In this document: positions 33,304-44,872 of the stretch, in pieces
Layout: every line of letters starts with the position of its first letter
How positions within the stretch are numbered: the stretch's first letter is position 1
Assembly (NCBI GenBank): GCA_022385805.1
Contig: MU277681.1
Location: 541,529 to 605,528, forward strand
DNA from: Pilatotrama ljubarskyi
Taxonomy: Eukaryota; Basidiomycota; Agaricomycetes; Polyporales; Polyporaceae
DNA length: 64,000 nucleotides
Direction: 5' to 3'
Translations under genes and position numbers: made by a program
Notes under the pieces: generated by a model
Told to the model about the DNA's origin: nothing
What the model saw: the letters and a program-made list of their open reading frames with translations, nothing else
Database searches by the model: none

Positions 33304-33309
33304 ACGCGT
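33304..33309. promoter_or_regulatory. ACGCGT box between KIN17 and ASK1
   Basis: An ACGCGT hexamer, the core of the yeast MluI cell-cycle box bound by MBF-type factors, lies 61 bases before the ASK1 start in the 373-base divergent promoter. A second CG-rich repeat (CGCG) follows directly. A role in G1/S or mitotic timing is inferred only from the motif and the gene. Confidence 0.3.
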
Positions 33310-33369
33310 CGCGTTTACCGTTCCCTCTCGCGGCGCCATCGCGTTATTTCAACCGCACTTCGCGCAGAC

Positions 33370-35642
33370 ATGCCTCCTGACCTCAAACCTATCGACCCGA
33401 AAGCGCCGCGATGGGAACCCACAACCAATCCCAACGATATTGTGGTCCCTGGCCTCGATGCAACAGCACCGGTGTACGACCAGATTGAGCAGATCGAGCA
33501 GCTCATCACGATCAAGTTGCAGGTCCCTTCAAACTTTCTTCTGCGATATGTTAGCACGCTAATGGGCCCCTACAGAATATAGACGCGAATTTCTCGAAAA
33601 TCCAGCATGTAATGGCGAACAGGATACTCCCAGCCGTAAAGCGCTACGCGGTTGGTACCCAGCCTGTGCGGGAGGCTGCCAAGGTAAGCCACTCGGGCAT
33701 ACAAGCCGTGGCGGAAACTTGAACGGCCCTGTAGTTCTGGACAACATTCTATGAGCAAGCTGCACAAATCCGAATTCCCACCTATGATGACTACAGTGCC
33801 ACAGCGGAACAGCAAGAAGAATCCGAGCAGAACGAGTCTGAGGCGACTTCCGCGGAAGCTTCAACCCGCATGGACGCCGAGCCCGAGGAAACCTCCTCCC
33901 ATTCCAACCGCACGTTCAACCCGGAAGGCACGTCCTCGGAGGTATCCTTCGCACCGCAGGCAGCCATTTCCTCGACCCCCGCGACATCTCGCACGCGTTC
34001 CCAGAACGCCCATGATAGCTTTACGAGTCAAGGCTCCGATCCCATGCCCTCCTGGACAGCGTCTCTGGAATCGCCCCTCATGCAGCTCAATCGTGACATC
34101 CAGCGTCTCTCCAGAGACTCCCACTTCGATCTGCCATCCACCTCCGCAGTGCATTGCCCTGAAACCTACGACGAGTCTCAAGATGTCACACAACGTCCCT
34201 CGCTCCGCGGGGTTCAAGACGCTGAGCCCTCTACGGTACGAGCCCGCGATAAGAGTAAACGTCGCGATTCGCAGCAGCAGCTGTTACAGAACATTCTCCG
34301 GCGAAATGCAAACACCTCTGCTGCTACTAGTTCCACTGTCTCGAGCCGCATGACGTCCCCGTTGAAGTTCAAACCCAAGACTCCTGTCCTGAAGATGCTC
34401 AATCCGTATCTCCCCCCAGACACAAACCCTTCCGAGTGGAAGGGCGTCGTCGACCTCTCCGATCCTGCCTCGGCCACCCCTAGACGAACACCAGGCCTCC
34501 CTGCCTCGTCCGTTAAGCTTTCGGGATTCAAACCTTCTGCGGCAGCGGCTACGATTGGGCTCACTCGAGCGAAGACAAAGACCCCACCACCAGCGGGAGA
34601 CGATTCGTTCGACGAGAATTTCGGGATGTCCCCACCCGTCATGACAGACTACGCAAGGCTCCCGAAACTGGGCAGGACGCCAAAGAAAGAGGCCGCGGAG
34701 AGGATCATGAAGGACCTCCTGGACGTGGAACGCCGTGGAGTGTTTGCACCCGCTGCGACAGGTGCCAGACGAACCGCCGGTACTGGACATGCGAAGGGCG
34801 GCACGGAGAGCAGCATGAGCACGATCCCAACACCACCATCGATGTCTCGATATACACGCTCTCCGTATGTACCACCCAACGCATCGGAAACGAGCGGGAG
34901 CTGTGTAAACCCCAGTCTGGACAGCATCATGCGTCGCGTCGGTCTCGACATTCCGGCTTATGGCGAGAGCCACGCCTCAGCAGCGTTCACGGGCCCTGCA
35001 CGCGAAGCATCGCGCCCGCCTGTGTTCAGTAGCCTCTCTTCCGCATCGTCTCTCCCTTCCTTCCACAGCGCCGCTTCCTCCGTCCGCACGCTACAATCCG
35101 TCTCTCCCGCGCCTGAACCGGTGCAAACACCTCAGCCGCCCCAATATAATGACTTCTACGACGACGAGGTTATCGGACAAGGTGGCATGGATCCCGATTC
35201 CTCGTCTGATTCTCTCGACTATGAGGAGGCACACAACACTGCGAACCCGTCCGCGGCCTTCCTCCTGGCTGCTCAGCGCCCATCGTACGATGACGAGGAC
35301 TCGTTCGACTCTTCCATGGGCGATGACGACCCGACCGATGAGACCAGTGGCGTGGCGCCTATTCATCCCTTTCTCGCAGGCGCGCAAGAGGTCGACGATG
35401 CCGACGCGTTCGATGATGACTCGTACGATGACCCGGCGTATGGGCCTGACGGTGAGGAGGAGACCGTGTTTGGGGTCCCTCCTGCCCAGAGGCTTCGGCA
35501 GCAAGCGCAGCTGGCTGGACAGTTCCGAATGCTGGGCGAAGATCTTTTGCAGGATACCATCGGTATAGGAAACCAGATGGCGATGGCCGGGCGCGTAGAG
35601 GAAAGTCCGACGCCGTGGGTCCCGCCGAACGCGCATGACTGA
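33370..35642 (+). CDS. ASK1: DASH complex subunit ASK1
   Basis: ASK1 is a subunit of the DASH/Dam1 ring that couples kinetochores to microtubules. The model is join(33370..33522,33576..33683,33735..35642), 722 residues. The diagnostic part is N-terminal: YDQIEQIEQLITIKLQ, NIDANFSKIQHVMANRILP, AVKRYAVGTQPVREAAKFW, spread over the first three exons. The long third exon is low complexity, rich in serine, threonine, proline and acidic residues, with many S/T-P sites that fit cell-cycle kinase phosphorylation (established for yeast Ask1). Several short motifs in the tail (DDEDSFDSSMGDDDP) are acidic. The length exceeds yeast Ask1 but long disordered tails are usual in filamentous fungi. It ends ESPTPWVPPNAHD. 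Confidence 0.87.
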
Positions 35643-35818
35643 TTCATTCCCACTCATCTCCAAGGAGTTGTCGGACATTTTTCTTCGTGTAGCGTGCTGT
35701 ATAGTATATACCTCTGCCATATCGTACGCTGTTGTTCATTTGGTTCAAGTGAATTTTCCTCCGCCCATCGCGGGATGCGTCCTCCCAGGCCAGCGGGATC
35801 TACGCGCGTCCCGTCTGT

Positions 35819-35824
35819 CACGTG
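35819..35824. promoter_or_regulatory. CACGTG upstream of DSC3
   Basis: A GTCACGTGC element lies 135 bases before the DSC3 start. SREBP-type factors recognise ATCACGTGA-like E-boxes, and Dsc3 acts in SREBP processing in other fungi, so a feedback link is possible. This is inference only. Confidence 0.25.
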
Positions 35825-35958
35825 CTCCCGGGCCCTCGGGGGGAGAGGTCGAAAGCGCGCGCGCTGCCATGGCCGCGCAACCTTCCTTCTCTCCTCTCCT
35901 TCACATTCAAATCTTACAAGCGACTCTGCGCGATACCCTAATAACATTCTCCATTGAT

Positions 35959-37058
35959 ATGTCTACCAGCCTCAGCGAGAAAGCCAAGGGAAAGCAGCGC
36001 GCTGTGGAGCCCGGCCCTGAGTCGGATACCCCGCTTTCCAAGGACTTGACCATCCGGTTCACCGAGGGCATACCCGATCTCACTGTCCAGGTAGCAGAGA
36101 ACGATACCGTGAAAGATGTTAAGAAGAATGTAAGATGAGCTGACTATGATTGCTTGGTCGAGCTCATGGAGAACAAGTAGATCCGCCTTGCTAGACCTGA
36201 GCTGAAGGATAGGCGTCTGAGGCTCATCCATGCCGGACAACTTCTAGCGGATAGCACGCCTCTGTACAATCGTATAGCGTCACTTGAACAGCGACGGCGT
36301 GGCTCAAGTGCGCTAAACGATCAGGACGAGGGGTCGGCTGAACAGGTCTCGAGTGCAGGAACTACCTGGTTACACTGTTCGGTCGGCCCTCAACTGTCTG
36401 AGGGCGAAGAGGATGACAGCAAAGTACAGGTATGTTGAGAGGTGATCTCTCCAGTGTGTATGCGGACACAGCTTAACTATGGCTGGCCAGACTGCGCAGC
36501 TCAAACCGCTCCGAGGATTCGACAGACTGGCGGCTGCGGGGTTCTCTGAAGAGGACATAGCGAATATACGCCTACAATTCCACGCCCACTCTGCGAGAGA
36601 TTATCTTGACCAAGAATTTGATGACCAGGAAGACTGTACGTCGCGTCGCGTCCCATTATGCCGTACTCTGATTACTGACAAGTTTTGTCACCCCTAGTCG
36701 ACGAGCATGCGCGCATGCTCGAAGAACAGTGGATAGATTCCCTCGACGGAGGAAGCAGCGGCTCCCAGTCGCAGACGGCAGTCTCATCCCTTCACAACGG
36801 AATACTGCTCGGCTTCTTCTTTCCATTGATACCCTTCTTCTTTTTCCAGAGCAGTAAGCCCGCCGTCTTCTGGGACGATGACAGTGAGAGCGACACTCTG
36901 AGCGCGTCGGTCTTCTCGTAAGTTCTGCGTAGTCTTGTGTTGAGTGCCGCGGATCACTGACTCGGGCAAACAGGCGGAAGATGCAGATGGGCATCGTAGT
37001 CGGGTTTCTGCTGAACGTACTGTTCGGACTCTGGACGTACCTTCTCGCATCCTCGTAG
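35959..37058 (+). CDS. DSC3: Golgi Dsc E3 ligase complex subunit 3 (DUF2407)
   Basis: Dsc3 is a membrane subunit of the Golgi Dsc E3 ubiquitin ligase, known from fission yeast and Aspergillus for SREBP cleavage and membrane protein quality control. The model is join(35959..36129,36181..36429,36491..36635,36698..36917,36974..37058), 289 residues, all phases closing. The N-terminal half is ubiquitin-like (LTIRFTEGIPDLTVQV, KDRRLRLIHAGQLLADST). The DUF2407 C-terminal domain has RGFDRLAAAGFSEEDIANIR and YLDQEFDDQED followed by EHARMLEEQWIDSL. Two membrane helices close the protein: GILLGFFFPLIPFFFF and MGIVVGFLLNVLFGLWTYLL. Family and topology fit well. Confidence 0.9.
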
Positions 37059-37718
37059 TCGATCGTTCCCTTATGCCACGCTGGGGTGACCCGGGTATCT
37101 ATATGGTCGCCGAACACTTGGCAGCACGGTCGCACGCTGGAGCCGAAGTACATACGACGTCCTCGACCCACCGCTCCTCCTACGCGCACAAAGGATCGGG
37201 GATCTGTGCGGGAACACCACAAAGGCCCTCGTTTGTCGTCAGCATACTGGCTGCGACACTTCTGGACACACGACACTGGATCTCGCCCCGGGCTTCATGC
37301 AAGCGCTGTTGCGACGGGTGCAATCCATGAATGCACGATGCACAGTGCGTGTTCCGCGCGGATAACGCGTAGTTTGAGGGGCGCATGCGGGCCCGAGCAC
37401 ATTGCTGCGTGCTGTCCGATTACCTACAGTTTTAGCTCGTGTAGAGAACTGACGTCCGTATTATGAACCCGGCTAGCTCGTGTATTTGGCTGGTTGTCCG
37501 TGGATGCGATATCCTTGATGGGCCGAGTGCAAAGCACTGATTGTGATGGGCGCCTAACCCGCGATAAAGCAACGCGATTGTATTTTGCACAACACGCGTT
37601 TTGCCACACGCGTCCACCTCCCAAAAATTTCGGAACAAGCTTTCTCTCTCTCCTTGTACATATACCCCGCCTTCATACCCTCTTCAAGGTCTGAAGATCG
37701 TCTCTGCTCTCTGTGGAC
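37059..37718. promoter_or_regulatory. Upstream region of the importin gene with paired ACGCGT boxes
   Basis: This 660-base region separates DSC3 from the importin gene. Two ACGCGT hexamers lie at 37594-37599 and 37608-37613, about 110-125 bases before the start, spaced 14 bases centre to centre. They are followed by AAAAATTT at 37623 and a TATA-like stretch near 37660. The rest shows no gene. Confidence 0.4.
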
Positions 37719-40700
37719 ATGTCTGACCAGCAGATCGGCGCACAGATGGACCCGCAGACTCTAACGAATCTCTTCTCATGCACGTTCAGCCCCGATCCCA
37801 ATGTCCAGAAGCGGGCTGAGCTCGAGATCCGCAAGGTACGCCAGACAGCGCAGATGATGGATGCGAAATGCTAAATGGCATTCCGCACAGCTCGGCGGAC
37901 AGGAGGGCATGGTGACGACCGTCCTCCAGATCATTGGCAACGATAGCGTCGATATGTATGTGCCCGACGCGTCTTGTCTCCAGAGCGTGTTTGACTGAAG
38001 GATGTTGCAGCGCCACCCGCCAGGCCGCTGCGGTCTACCTGAAAAATCGCGTGTATTCGTCCTACTTCGTCGACACCGTCCAGCGCCCAGACCAGGTGCC
38101 GATTCCCGTCTCCGACCGCAACAACCTCAAGGCATCCGTCCTCCCTCTCATCGCGGCGTCCCCGTCGCGTGCAATCACCGTCCAGCTTGCAGGAGCTCTC
38201 AAGAACGTTGTGGCGCGCGACTTCCCCGAGCACTGGCCGACGCTCGTGGACGAAGTCAAGAAGCTCCTCGCGAGTAGTAATGTGCACGAGGTGCACGCAG
38301 GGTGTGTCACGATTCTGGAGATGGTTCGCGCTTTCAGGTAAGCATGCCTGCCATACATAACCCATTGGCACGTATGAACTCTTCTCCAGGTTCCGCCAGA
38401 ACAACGACATCCTTCCCAAGCTCGTAGAGGAGTTCTTCCCCACCCTCGTCAGTATCGCCACCCAGGCTATCGCGAATGTACCTGCTGGTCCGAGCCAGGA
38501 GGTCCCTACCATCCTTCACCTCATCCTCAAGACCTACTCCACCAGCATCATCCTCCAGTTGAGCCCTCACCAGCAGAGCTCAGAGAGCCTCGTGCCCTGG
38601 GGAAGTCTCCTTTTCCGCGTCGTCAACTTGCAGGTCCCGAAGGAGGCTGTGCCCGAAGACGAGGACGAGCGCGAGCGTAGCGAGTGGTGGAAGGCCAAGA
38701 AGTGGGCCTACAAGATCCTCGGCCGTCTCTTCCACCGCTTTGGCAACCCCTCGCAACTCCCGAGCAGCCTGCAGAAGGACTATGGCCCTTTCGCGCAGCT
38801 CTTCGTGACCAACTACGCGCCGGAGATCTTCAAGATCTACCTCCAGCAGATTGAGCTGTACGTCTCCGGCCAAGCGTGGCTCTCGAAGAAGTGCCAGTAC
38901 CGCATCTTCACGTTCTTCACGGAATGGTACGTGGGCTCCCGGAATTCACGATCATATGATGGCGTTCGCAGTGCTCACCACCATCTACAGCGTAAAGCCA
39001 AAGTCCACCTGGGCACTGCTGAAGCCGCACTTCGAGAACCTGGTCTCGTCCTACGTCTTCCCTCAGCTGTCCTTCACCCCTGCCAAGCAGGAACAGTGGG
39101 ACTCTGACCCCGTCGAGTTTGTCCGCACGACAGTTGGTGAGTGGAGCACCGTACGTGTGCCGTCTGAGACAGGCGTGCTGATCGAGTCCCACAGACGAGT
39201 TCGAGGCTTTCGACAGCCCCGTCTCTGCTGCCACCTCCTTCCTGTTCTCCCTTGCCAGCAACAGGACAAAGACGACGTTCTTGCCTATCCTCGGCTTCAT
39301 CAACCGCGTCCTGCAGTCGTACGTACCATTATTTACGGCGAGTATACTGCGTGCTCATACTCAGTCAGGAAACCTGCTGCGCCCCAGCGCTACGGTGCCC
39401 TCAACATGACCGCGGCACTCGGCCCCTTCATTATGCGCCACCCCGATGTGAAGGGCAACATGGAGCAGTTCCTGATCCAGCACGTCCTTCCCGAGTTTGC
39501 TGCTTCCGAGGCATATATGCGCGCTGTGGTGCGTAAAAGTCTCGATGTCGCCCTTGTATCCCATCTCTCACCCCGTTGTTGCAGGCTTGTGAAGTCCTCG
39601 GGACCGTTGTCAAGTCTGGATTCAAGTTCTCGAACGAGCAGGTCAGTTTCGCCCACAATCTCGGGTTGAGGTCGATACTGAACATCTACTAGCACCTGCA
39701 CCAGCATCTCACTGCTGTCGCTGCTGCCATCGATGATCCCGAGCTTCCCGTTCGCGTTCACGCGTGCTTGGCACTTACTGAGCTCGTCACCGACTCGGCT
39801 TCTGGTAGGTGTCTACTTGTCAGTCATACGTTCGATCACGGCTCACAGTCCTGTAGTCAAAACTGCTGTTGCTCCTCAGGTCGGCAAGGTCATCCAGAGT
39901 GAGTGCTCTCGTATCTCCGGAAACTGGTGACTGACGAATATTTCTAGCGCTGCTCAAGTTGTCCGAAGAGACCGACTTGGACATCCTCAACCACTGCATG
40001 GAGAGCATGGTCGAGACTTACCAGACCGAGCTCCTTCCCGTGGCTGCCGAGCTCACCGCGCGCCTCGTGAGTAGCGACGATCCCTCTTCTCTCTTCCATG
40101 GTCTGACAGTGACCGTACATAGTGCGAGACGTACGCCCGTCTTGCCAAGGAGAGCCAGTCCGCCGACGAGGTCGATGCCTCGGCTATCGACCTCGATGCC
40201 ATCATGGAGGCGGAAAACAACGAAGACAAGACCTTCGCCGCGATGGGTGTCGCGAAGACCATCAGCACGGTCGTCAATGCAGTGGACTCCTCTCCCGAAA
40301 TCCTCGCGCAGATCCAGGAGATCATCGTTCCCATCGTCGTCCTGACGCTCGAGAACAAGCTGCTCGACCTGCTCGACAACATGTACGACCTCGTCGACGC
40401 GCTCACGTACAAGCTGCGCAGCATCTCGCCGAGCATGTGGCCCGTGTTCGAGCTCACATACAAGCTCTTCAAGTCCGATGCTGTCGACTTCCTGGATGGT
40501 ATGTTTCCGGCATATTATCGGCTCACGAGGCTCGCTGATGTCCCTTCGACAGAGATGCTTCCTTCTCTTGACAACTTCGTGTCGTTCGGCACCGACGTGT
40601 TCAAGGCTCGCCCCGACTACCGACAGATGGTTCTCGACATCTACCAGACGTCCATCGCGAGCGACCACCTCGGCGAGAACGACGCCGTCAACGGCTGCAA

Positions 40701-41750
40701 GCTCGCGGAGTCTATGCTGCTCAACCTCCGCGGCTGTATTGACGATGTAAGTCCCATACAATGATGCCGCTCACTTAAATCCGAGACCTAACACCCCCGC
40801 AGGCCCTCCAAGCCATAATCACTACCGCGCTCTCCGTCGTCGACAAGGCCGAAACGAACGCGCTCCGCCTGGCGAACCTCAACGTCCTCGTCAATGCCAT
40901 TCTGTACAACCCTGCCGCTGCTCTGCATATCATGGAGCAAGCGGGCCCTGGCACCGCGCGCAGCTTCTTCGACAAGTGGTTCGCGGCGATCAACGTCGAG
41001 GCCCGCCTCCCGCGAGTGCACGACAAGAAGCTCAGCATCATGGCGCTGTGCGCGCTCATGGAGATAGACCCCGCGAACGTCCCCGAGTCCATCAAGGAGG
41101 GCTTCTACGGCATCGTCTCTGGCGCTCTCAAGCTCTTCCAGGAGTACCCCAAGGCTGTCCAAGGTCGGTTCCACTGCATACTCAGGTCGAGTAATCGCTA
41201 ATCGAAGTATCCAGCCCGCAAGGAGCTCGAAGAGGCGTTCCAGAATGACTCAGACGACGAGAGCGACGAGGAGGACGGCAAGTTCCTGAACATGAACGAC
41301 GAGGATGGTGAGCTCAATCGGTAGCTCGCCACCGTACCGCATACTAAGATGGTTTATTCAGATGACGTTTGGGATGAAGACTCCGCGTATGTCGAGATGC
41401 TCGCGAACGAGGGCGCGCGGCTTCGCGAGAAGTCGGCGAAGGCTGCGGCTGGCGAGGAGGTCTCCGATGATGAGGACGACGAGGAGGACATCGAGGAGGA
41501 GCTCGGCTATATCAGCCCTCTCGACAACGTCGACCCCTACATCACGTTCAAGCAGGCATTGACGAGTACGTATATCGCTTCGAGGCACGAGTTACAGGTG
41601 CTGACTCCAACGCCTTCAGGCTTCCAGATGAAGAACGCGCAGGGCTACCAGATGGCGACGACTTCGCTCAATCCTGACCAGCAGACCTTCCTGATGGAGG
41701 TCATGCGCATTGCGGAAGAGCACACTGCGCAAGTTGCCCCGCAGTCGTAA
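37719..41750 (+). CDS. Importin-7/8-type karyopherin (Nmd5/Sxm1-like)
   Basis: A nuclear import receptor of the importin-beta superfamily. The 17-exon model gives 1054 residues: join(37719..37835,37891..37955,38011..38337,38390..38926,38991..39136,39195..39318,39369..39528,39585..39641,39693..39804,39857..39898,39948..40066,40123..40498,40553..40746,40803..41163,41215..41307,41362..41565,41620..41750). The N-terminal Ran-binding region shows KRAELEIRKLGGQEGM and TRQAAAVYLKNRVYSSY. HEAT-like helices follow, with RDFPEHWPTLVDEVKKLL, FHRFGNPSQLPSSLQKDY and NMTAALGPFIMRHPDVKG. Near the C-terminus lies the long acidic region typical of importin 7/8 and Nmd5 (DSDDESDEED, SDDEDDEEDIEEELGYISPLD). Introns are 49-64 nt. 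I cannot separate Nmd5 from Sxm1 orthology by eye. Confidence 0.9.
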
Positions 41751-42035
41751 TGCCCTGCTCCTGGTCATCCCCCGCTTATTCGCATTGACATTGATCTCAT
41801 CGCTCTCGCTTTCGATATCGTACATCTTACTGAAGTTGTTCTAATCTCTCGCACGTATGGGGCAGCACGGAATGACAGAACGAATCGCACGAATATATCG
41901 CGTTGGTATACATCAGTAGCCGCACACGCGGAAGGGTACAGACCTGTTCCCAAGTTGAAGTAGCGCACGAATGATGACGACGACGACTGTTATGAGGACC
42001 ATACAACGAGATTCTTTGAGTTCCCAAAGCGGTAC

Positions 42036-44298
42036 CTAGTTCAATGGCTCTCGGGGGTACTTCCTGACGGCCTTGAGATAATCCTCCTCGCTCTCCAGTC
42101 CCCATTCGAGAGGACGTGTAAGGGGATTGAAGCTGCCACCTCTGGCCTCAATCTCCGCCAGGCGTGCTGCAGTGGCTGGCCTCGACGTGTTGACGCTGTA
42201 AATCTTGATGCGGTGGCAAGACGACGTAACATGGAGATCCCAGCTACGGAACGAATGCCTTGAGTCAGTCTGAATCTACTCCCAAGAGAGGAATACGCAC
42301 TTCCATGCCGAGCGCACCGAGGTGGGCTCGGTGTTGTTGGAAGAGTCCCAAGACCGGACGCAGAACTCCAGCCAGCCTTCAGCGTCGACGGGCAGCTTGA
42401 TCGTCCATAGCCTCCATGCGTGGTAGTGCTGCAAGAAGCTCTGCGTGAGGTCTTCCGTAGGCTATCATCGAATTGAAGAACTCACCTTCTCCGTCATATT
42501 GTCTTGGTCAACACAGTACCAGACGTGCCCACTGCAGCCCGGATAAGTCAGTCATGAGGTCGCACCCTTGTGAGTTTGCAGTAGAGAACATACCCGTCTG
42601 GGGATACTTCCACCCTCTCTACCCAATTGCCGCCTCCACTGTAGGACCAACCCTTCAGCTCGATAGTCCCGTCGTGGATAACAACTTGCTTGTCCAAGGG
42701 GAATATGATCGCGCTCCTGCATCCCGCACAATGAGACCACGAATGCCAGAAAGGAAGTCGTCGCGTACGAGACGGGCATGTTCTGGATGGAGAACCCGTT
42801 GGAATACTTCGCATTCTGTTTTCCGATCTGATCGTGTGTTGTCAGCTACCGTGCTGGCTGGACAATCTGGCATCCTACACGCCTGCGAGGTGTAATATAG
42901 GTATTCTTGACGTTGGACGGGGCCCATGCTGGGCTCAGCGAGAGCGTTGATCTTGTACACCCACTTCGCACTCCTGGCGCCGATATACCCGGTGACGACG
43001 ACACGGAGAGGGTACCCGTGTATCTTAGGCAGGGGCTTGCCGTTCATCTCCCATGCGAGCAATACCTCCTCGTTCTGCCGGACCTTCCTCCAGGGTACGG
43101 AGACGGCATAATTGAACACGTTACCCTTTCTGTGTGAACGGTGTCGAGTGAGGAATGGAACTTGTAGAGGATGGTCAGGAAGGCATACTTGAAGTATGTG
43201 TCAGCACCGATGAACTCGAGATGTTGGGCTTCGGGCTGCACTCCGCCGCAAGCTAACTTAAGCACTTTCTTGAGTGGTACACCACGGTAGACTGCCGTCC
43301 CGCTGTAAGACGACGCAGTCAGTACCCACAGGATAAGGTTAAGATCTGCGTCATACATGGCACCTTCGCCCCATGGCTATGTAGGTACTTCAAGTGAGCA
43401 CAGCTGTGGAGAACGTATCTCAATGCCGCTTACCGCATTGATCAACTCGTCGCCATCGCCGGGATACTCCTGGATCTGTTCTATGCGCCGCGTCCCACTG
43501 CACTGCAGCGTCACAGTCACCTCGGCTTGGCTATTAAACGATAATGTGTCAGTTAGATGCTGGGGGCGTTGTCCCTAGGCGGTTACCCACGGGTACTTGG
43601 ACGGATCCTTCAGGTCCTTCATCGTGAGCTTGACAGGTTTGTGGACCAAGCCGCCGATCTCGAGCTCGAAAGCATCCTCATCGATATCCGGAACTCCCCC
43701 GTGGTTCCGAACGCTTTATATGAATCGTCAGCCGGACGCGACTCCGTATAGAGCTTCAGTGCACGGGCACTTACAAGTGCCACTTGTTGTCAGTGATCTT
43801 CGCGTTGATCAGCTCGGCCCGAGGCGTCTCGCCATTGTACGGGAAGTCGAGCAGATGGATCATGCCCGGCTTCTCCTTCTGGACTGTGGCCCAGCTGAAG
43901 TCCACGATACTCTTCAGCCCGAGGACCTCATGGTACTCCTTCCAGCGGTGACCAACCAGCACTGGGTTCGTCTTTGGGAGGGGGACGAACTGAAACTCTG
44001 GACAAAGAGCCCCTCAGCGCCATGAAACAGACGGCGGGTGAGTACGGATGCTCTTGTACCTGGGATGGGCGTGAATTGCTTCGTCTTGAGAATATCGGAC
44101 GCGATCCGCCTCCGCTCGGGATTGTCGTTCCATTCAACATAGCTGCAAGAGGGTCAAGCGAGCTCAGCGTCTCAATGCGCGCAGTTTGCTTTGAGCTTAC
44201 CCGCGCCATCCCAGCTTCTCCTCAGGGAAGAGCTGGCTGAGGGGAACGCCGTTCCAGGTTTGCTCGGTGGACAGAGTGGTCGCTGCGGACTCAGACAT
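42036..44298 (-). CDS. Sulfite oxidase-type molybdopterin oxidoreductase
   Basis: An enzyme of the sulfite oxidase family, which binds molybdenum cofactor. The 13-exon model gives 522 residues: complement(join(42036..42243,42301..42428,42486..42531,42594..42716,42769..42827,42883..43129,43189..43302,43357..43376,43434..43530,43591..43713,43775..43997,44060..44142,44201..44298)). The Moco domain shows FVRNHGGVPDID, VTVTLQCSGTRR (its Cys is the expected Mo ligand), GAIGTAVYRGVPLKKVLK and HGYPLRVVVTGYIGARSAKW. The dimerisation domain shows LKGWSYSGGGNWVERVEVS and WRLWTIKLPVDAEGWLEFCV. There is no cytochrome b5 domain and no clear targeting peptide, so the electron acceptor is open. One exon is 20 nt. 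The intron 42828-42882 needs a GC donor (CAG|GCGTGT). The Cys before GTRR fits a sulfite oxidase rather than a nitrate reductase lacking its other domains. Confidence 0.88.
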
Positions 44299-44872
44299 GA
44301 TAGTGAGCTGTAGATAGCCCGATGCGACGTGATTGCGCAGGGTCCCCGGCATGCATCCTCCATGACTTATATTTATCCCAGGGAGGGAGAGGAGACGGAG
44401 GGGCGACTTTGACCGACCTCATCGTGACGTCGTTCGCATTCTAACCGAGACTGACCGTCGAATCCTGGGAGAAGCGGGAGGGCCACGGCGTGCCGGGGAG
44501 AGATGAGCCAATCGCACAGCGGGCGTAGGCAACGATAACATGCGTGGGTGAGCTACCTGAGCGTCACGAACATCGTCAGACGGCGAGAAGGGGTCTCGGG
44601 ACTCACCATAACTGCCGTGCAGAGGCCGCCTTCTGCCACTCGCATTCAGTTGACGACATTACACGGGAATGGTAGAGCCTGCCCTTAAGCCGGACCGGTA
44701 TGCTTGTGCACTCTGTCCTTCCCCCGAGTACTCACGACCCGGAGAATGCGAATTCACCGCCGCTTAAAGGCATATTGGAGAGCGCAAATCGCAGAGATAG
44801 AAGCAAGATACACGTACTCCCGATAGCAAGACATAAAAATACAGACACGAACCGTAAGTTACTGTAGCACAA
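44299..44872. other. Region between the molybdoenzyme gene and TAF6
   Basis: About 570 bases holding the promoter of the minus-strand molybdoenzyme gene and the 3' UTR of TAF6. I see no gene. Confidence 0.5.
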
